Positions 60,661 to 64,000 of a stretch of 64,000 bases of DNA are shown one piece after another; within the stretch, counting starts at the first letter, position 1, and each line of letters opens with the position of its first letter. Origin of the DNA: Christiangramia portivictoriae DSM 23547 (GTDB taxonomy: Bacteria > Bacteroidota > Bacteroidia > Flavobacteriales > Flavobacteriaceae); assembly GCF_000423045.1 (NCBI RefSeq), contig NZ_AUHF01000001.1:992001-1056000 (forward strand). Reading direction: 5' to 3'. Both the position numbers and the translations under genes were made by a program. The notes beneath the pieces are model-generated. The model was not told the origin of the DNA. It saw only the letters and a program-made list of their open reading frames with translations, and ran no database searches.

Positions 60661-61008
60661 TTACTCCCGGGTTTCTAAAGCTTCCCAGTATTCGTAGGCA
60701 CGTCTTAAATGTGGTATCACGATCGTACCGCCAATTAGCGTCCCAATACTTAAGGTTTCCATTACTTCTTCCTTCGTAATCCCTTCATTATAACTTGCTT
60801 CAAGGTGATATCGTACGCAGTCATCGCATCGTAGCACGGTAGAAGCAACAAGTCCCAGTAATTCTTTTGTTTTTTTATCTAGGGCACCTTCAGTAAAAGC
60901 GTTGGTGTCCAGGTTGAAGATTCTTTTGATGATCTTATTATTATCAGCAAGAATCTTATCGTTCATTTTAGCACGGTACGAATTAAATTCGTCCACTTGA
61001 TTTGTCAT
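60661..61008 (-). CDS. Carboxymuconolactone decarboxylase / AhpD-like protein
   Basis: A 115-residue protein with the AhpD fold. The CxxC pair with trailing His is in LRCDDCVRYHLEASYNEGIT (about residues 59-78), followed by EEVMETLSIGTLIGGTIVIP. The Cys-x2-Cys-x3-His pattern is that of the redox-active members, which reduce peroxiredoxins or lipoyl-linked partners, rather than true decarboxylases. It lies three bases downstream of tatC, so cotranscription with tatC and kdsD is likely. The physiological partner is unknown. Confidence 0.87.
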   Translation of the reverse strand: MTNQVDEFNSYRAKMNDKILADNNKIIKRIFNLDTNAFTEGALDKKTKELLGLVASTVLRCDDCVRYHLEASYNEGITKEEVMETLSIGTLIGGTIVIPHLRRAYEYWEALETRE

Positions 61009-61011
61009 AGC

Positions 61012-61848
61012 TTAATTATTGATTTTTTCTTTTTCTTCTTTCTTATACATGAACTTAGAAATGACAATACTCACTTCATAAAGTATCAATACCGGAATAG
61101 CCACAATGATCTGGCTTACAATATCTGGTGGGGTAATCACAGCTGAAAGTACCAGTACGATTACCAAAGCATATTTTCTATATTTTTTCAGGAATTCTGG
61201 CGTAACTACTCCTACTTTAGTAAGGAAATAGATCACGATTGGCAATTCAAAGATGAGTCCGCTGGCCAGTACAGATGCTCTTACCAGGCTTATATAGCTG
61301 CTCAAATCAAAATCATTAAAAACTGTATCACTTACCTGGTATTTTCCGAGGAAATTTATGGAAAGTGGGGTTACCACATAATACCCAAACAATACTCCAA
61401 GGAAAAACAGTATGGAGGTGATAAAGATAAAACCCTTGGCGTGATTACGCTCATTATCATGCATTGCCGGTGCTACGAATTTCCAGAATTCATATATCAC
61501 GTAAGGAAAAGCGATGATAAAGCCAGCTGTGATCGAAGTCCAAACGTGGGCAGAGAACTGTCCACCCATGGTTCTACTCTGAATACGGAAATTCATTTCC
61601 TGGTCGCAGAAACCTCCATCGATCCCAAAGAAGCCAGACAGATCACACAACAAGCGATATGAGAAAAAATCGGGATTAGCCGGTCCAAATAGTAGTACAT
61701 CGAATATAAATTCCTTTAAAACAAATGCAATACCTCCTGCGATCACCACGGCAAGTACCGCGCGTATCAGGTGCCACCTTAATTCTTCAAGATGATCTAA
61801 AAAAGACATTTCAGTTCCCGGTTCTTCCTGGGGGGCGATTCTTTCCAT
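61012..61848 (-). CDS. tatC: Twin-arginine translocase subunit TatC
   Basis: A 278-residue protein with six membrane helices. The N-terminal MSFLDHLEELRWHLIRAVLA (residues 14-33) is the conserved signal-peptide-binding region, and FPYVIYEFWKFVAPAMHDNE follows helix 2. A loop of about 45 residues between helices 1 and 2, with several Cys and Phe residues, is longer than in enteric TatC. The C-terminus ends KKEEKEKINN. It recognises RR signal peptides of folded proteins. No tatA/tatB is adjacent. It overlaps kdsD by one base. Confidence 0.95.
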   Translation of the reverse strand: MERIAPQEEPGTEMSFLDHLEELRWHLIRAVLAVVIAGGIAFVLKEFIFDVLLFGPANPDFFSYRLLCDLSGFFGIDGGFCDQEMNFRIQSRTMGGQFSAHVWTSITAGFIIAFPYVIYEFWKFVAPAMHDNERNHAKGFIFITSILFFLGVLFGYYVVTPLSINFLGKYQVSDTVFNDFDLSSYISLVRASVLASGLIFELPIVIYFLTKVGVVTPEFLKKYRKYALVIVLVLSAVITPPDIVSQIIVAIPVLILYEVSIVISKFMYKKEEKEKINN

Positions 61849-62813
61849 TATAAAATTCCTTCTCTTATTAAATTGTGCAGGTGAACAACACCCGAATATT
61901 TTCCATTATCAACAGCCAGTAACTGGGAAATCTGGTTTTTCTCCAGGATCTCCATGGCATCTACGGCCAGCGTATCCTGCTCGATCGTTTTAGGATTGGC
62001 ACTCATGATATCCCGGGCCAGGAGTCCTTTGATTTCTCCGTGATCCTTCAGCATTCTGCGAATATCACCATCAGTAATGATCCCTATGATTGCATCGTTT
62101 TCAAGAACTGCGGTCACGCCCAGCATTTTTTCTGAAATTTCGATAATGACATTGGCAACTTCAGTTTCCGCAGAAACCATAGGTACCATATTTTGAGATA
62201 CGATGTCACTAACTCTTAAATATAATTTCTTGCCTAAAGATCCTCCCGGATGATATTTGGCGAAATCCCTGCTGCTGAAGCCTTTTAGATTCAGCAGGCA
62301 AACGGCAATAGCGTCTCCAATCACCATTTGCGCGGTTGTACTTGTGGTAGGAGCCAGGTTATTCGGGCAGGCCTCCATCTCTACAAAACTGTTTAAAACA
62401 TAGTCTGCCTGTTTCCCTAAAAATGAGTCCTTATTTCCCGTAAGTCCAATCAATACGTTATGAAAATTCTTAATGAGCGGCACTAAAACCTTAATTTCCG
62501 GACTGTCTCCACTTTTTGATATGCAAATAACTACATCATTGTCCTGGACTATTCCAAGATCGCCATGAATAGCATCTGCCGCATGCATAAAAATGGAAGG
62601 TGTACCCGTAGAGTTTAAGGTAGCCACAATTTTGTTAGCGATAATGGCACTTTTACCAATACCAGTAACCACGACACGACCTTCAGACCTGTAGATGACT
62701 TCTACCGCCTTACTAAATTCTTCGTCAATGTAATTTTCGAGATTCGCAATTGCTTTGGCTTCGTTGGAAATAGTTTCTTTCGCTGAAGAAATGATTTGCT
62801 CGCTAAGTTTCAA
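61848..62813 (-). CDS. kdsD: Arabinose-5-phosphate isomerase, KdsD/KpsF type
   Basis: A 321-residue enzyme with an N-terminal SIS domain (VVVTGIGKSAIIANKIVATL, ADAIHGDLGIV, ICISKSGDSPEI and PTTSTTAQMVIGDA) and two C-terminal CBS domains from about residue 205 (VSAETEVANVIIEIS, IIGIITDGDIRRML and ISQLLAVDNGKYSGVVHLHN). It converts ribulose-5-phosphate to arabinose-5-phosphate for Kdo synthesis. The linkage with lptB supports a role in LPS rather than capsule. A TACATTTG box upstream (62868-62875) gives a leader of about 50 bases. Confidence 0.93.
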   Translation of the reverse strand: MKLSEQIISSAKETISNEAKAIANLENYIDEEFSKAVEVIYRSEGRVVVTGIGKSAIIANKIVATLNSTGTPSIFMHAADAIHGDLGIVQDNDVVICISKSGDSPEIKVLVPLIKNFHNVLIGLTGNKDSFLGKQADYVLNSFVEMEACPNNLAPTTSTTAQMVIGDAIAVCLLNLKGFSSRDFAKYHPGGSLGKKLYLRVSDIVSQNMVPMVSAETEVANVIIEISEKMLGVTAVLENDAIIGIITDGDIRRMLKDHGEIKGLLARDIMSANPKTIEQDTLAVDAMEILEKNQISQLLAVDNGKYSGVVHLHNLIREGIL

Positions 62814-62867
62814 ATTAGATTAAATTAAGAATTGCAGGTACTAAAGAAAAACGTATATTTAGTAATA

Positions 62868-62875
62868 CAAATGTA
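62868..62875 (-). promoter_or_regulatory. Probable promoter -7 box for kdsD-tatC
   Basis: Minus-strand TACATTTG matches TAnnTTTG. It lies in the 84-base divergent gap between kdsD and recQ. On the plus strand the same gap holds TATATTTA (62854-62861), a one-mismatch box that could serve recQ. Confidence 0.4.
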
Positions 62876-62897
62876 TGTAAAATTGTAACACAATTGA

Positions 62898-64000
62898 ATG
62901 GGTTTGACCGAAATTGATTTACACAAAGAACTAAAGAAGTACTTTGGTTTTAGTCAGTTTAAGGGGCTTCAGGAAGATGTAATCACCAGTATCGTAAATG
63001 GCCATGACACTTTCGTTGTGATGCCAACGGGTGGAGGTAAATCATTATGTTATCAGCTCCCTGCACTAATTCAGGATGGAACCGCGATCGTCGTTTCTCC
63101 ACTTATAGCTTTAATGAAGAATCAGGTAGATGCTATTCGCAGTATCTCTTCAGAATATGGCATCGCCCATGTTCTTAATTCCTCTTTAAACAAAACAGAA
63201 GTAAACCAGGTAAAGGCAGATATCGCCAGCGGTGTTTGTAAATTGCTGTATGTAGCTCCTGAATCGCTTACCAAAGAGGATTACGTGGATTTCCTGAAGC
63301 AGCAAACGATCTCCTTTCTCGCCGTGGACGAGGCCCACTGTATAAGTGAATGGGGGCACGATTTTAGACCTGAATACCGAAATCTTAGACATATACTTCA
63401 GCGTATTGGTGACAATATTCCGGTAATTGGCCTTACCGCCACCGCCACTCCGAAGGTTCAGGAAGATATTCTGAAGAATCTGGGGATCACAGATGCCAAT
63501 ACTTTTAAAGCAAGTTTTAACCGACCTAATCTTTACTACGAGGTTCGGCCAAAAACCAAGAACGTGGATGCAGATATCATCCGTTTTGTTAAGAAAAATG
63601 ATGGTAAGTCGGGAATTATCTATTGCCTGAGCAGAAAGAAAGTGGAAGAGCTTGCCCAGACACTTCAGGTAAATGGGATCAAAGCTGTTCCCTATCATGC
63701 AGGCCTGGATGCAAAAACAAGAAGCAAGCACCAGGATATGTTCCTTATGGAGGATATCGATGTAGTGGTAGCCACCATAGCCTTCGGGATGGGAATCGAT
63801 AAGCCAGATGTTCGCTTTGTAATTCACCATGACATTCCCAAGAGTATTGAGAGTTACTATCAGGAAACCGGTCGTGCCGGTAGAGATGGTGGTGAGGGAC
63901 ATTGTCTCGCTTTTTATAGTTATAAGGACATTGAGAAGCTGGAGAAGTTTATGAGCGGCAAACCTGTGGCAGAACAGGAGATTGGTCATGCACTGCTACA
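62898..64000 (+). CDS. recQ: ATP-dependent DNA helicase RecQ (partial, C-terminus beyond window)
   Basis: The frame starts at ATG 62898 (MGLTEIDLHKELKKYFGFSQ) and runs open to the right edge, 367 codons. Superfamily 2 helicase motifs appear in order: motif 0 FGFSQFKGLQEDVI, motif I MPTGGGKSLCYQLPAL, motif II DEAHCISEWGHDFRPEY with the RecQ-specific aromatic loop, motif III LTATATP, then GIIYCLSRKKVEEL, motif V VVATIAFGMGIDKPDV and motif VI YYQETGRAGRDG. The RQC and HRDC regions lie outside the window. It unwinds DNA 3' to 5' in recombination and repair. A minus-strand frame at 63186-63989 is only its shadow. Confidence 0.95.
   Translation, partial: MGLTEIDLHKELKKYFGFSQFKGLQEDVITSIVNGHDTFVVMPTGGGKSLCYQLPALIQDGTAIVVSPLIALMKNQVDAIRSISSEYGIAHVLNSSLNKTEVNQVKADIASGVCKLLYVAPESLTKEDYVDFLKQQTISFLAVDEAHCISEWGHDFRPEYRNLRHILQRIGDNIPVIGLTATATPKVQEDILKNLGITDANTFKASFNRPNLYYEVRPKTKNVDADIIRFVKKNDGKSGIIYCLSRKKVEELAQTLQVNGIKAVPYHAGLDAKTRSKHQDMFLMEDIDVVVATIAFGMGIDKPDVRFVIHHDIPKSIESYYQETGRAGRDGGEGHCLAFYSYKDIEKLEKFMSGKPVAEQEIGHALL

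Noticed and set aside
63186-63989. A 267-codon open frame on the minus strand at the right edge
   Set aside because: It lies fully antisense to the RecQ helicase frame, which carries all helicase motifs in order on the plus strand; the antisense translation has no recognisable domain.

Overview
The window looks like chromosome from a marine-type member of the Flavobacteriaceae (Bacteroidota), close to Gramella/Christiangramia in style. The basis is indirect: AT-rich coding DNA, Bacteroidota-type -7 boxes (TAnnTTTG) in several upstream gaps, few Shine-Dalgarno sequences, frequent TTG/GTG starts, a Wza/Wzc pair with a Tyr-rich kinase tail, and flanking housekeeping genes of flavobacterial type. 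No 16S gene or other species marker is present, so the genus is inference.

Layout. (1) 1-4436, minus strand: the start of a cob(I)alamin adenosyltransferase gene (cut by the window edge), a small membrane protein, a LolD/MacB-type ABC ATPase, an O-methyltransferase, a four-helix-bundle (S23/IVP) gene between inverted heptamer tracts, and an ABC-F protein. (2) 4661-57280: one very large surface-glycan locus of about 53 kb. It opens with wza-wzc and closes with a WcaJ-type initiating phosphoglycosyltransferase. Between them are roughly 26 proven or probable glycosyltransferases, a complete NeuC/NeuB/NeuA nonulosonic-acid set split between two places, a WecB 2-epimerase, a sugar aminotransferase with two left-handed beta-helix acyltransferases, a pyruvyltransferase, a Wzm/Wzt ABC exporter, an O-antigen polymerase/ligase, three methyltransferases (one fused to a glycosyltransferase), two asparagine-synthase homologues and a QueC-like ATP pyrophosphatase homologue. 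(3) 57400-64000: envelope and housekeeping genes, namely lnt, pssA, lptB, an AhpD-like protein, tatC, kdsD and the start of recQ (cut by the right edge).

How the genes work together. WcaJ (55886) would load the first sugar phosphate on undecaprenyl phosphate, and cytoplasmic GT2/GT4/GT8 enzymes would extend it. NeuC, NeuB and NeuA would supply a CMP-activated nonulosonic acid and WecB would supply UDP-ManNAc. Wzm/Wzt can flip a finished, perhaps pyruvyl-capped, chain. The polymerase/ligase and Wza/Wzc belong to a second export logic. No Wzx flippase was recognised here. A GT-C membrane enzyme (14186) beside a polyprenyl-phosphate sugar synthase (15702) suggests a further periplasmic decoration step. 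The number and mixture of enzymes suggest more than one glycan product.

Strand pattern in the glycan locus: plus 4661-7917; minus 7922-14110 (asnB-neuA-neuC-GT-GT); plus 14186; minus 15702; plus 16536-35931; minus wecB; plus 37106-57280. Genes are packed with gaps of a few bases or overlaps, so long operons are likely. No gap exceeds 300 bases (the longest is about 220 bases, upstream of wza). I saw no tRNA, rRNA, CRISPR array, insertion sequence or clear Rho-independent terminator.
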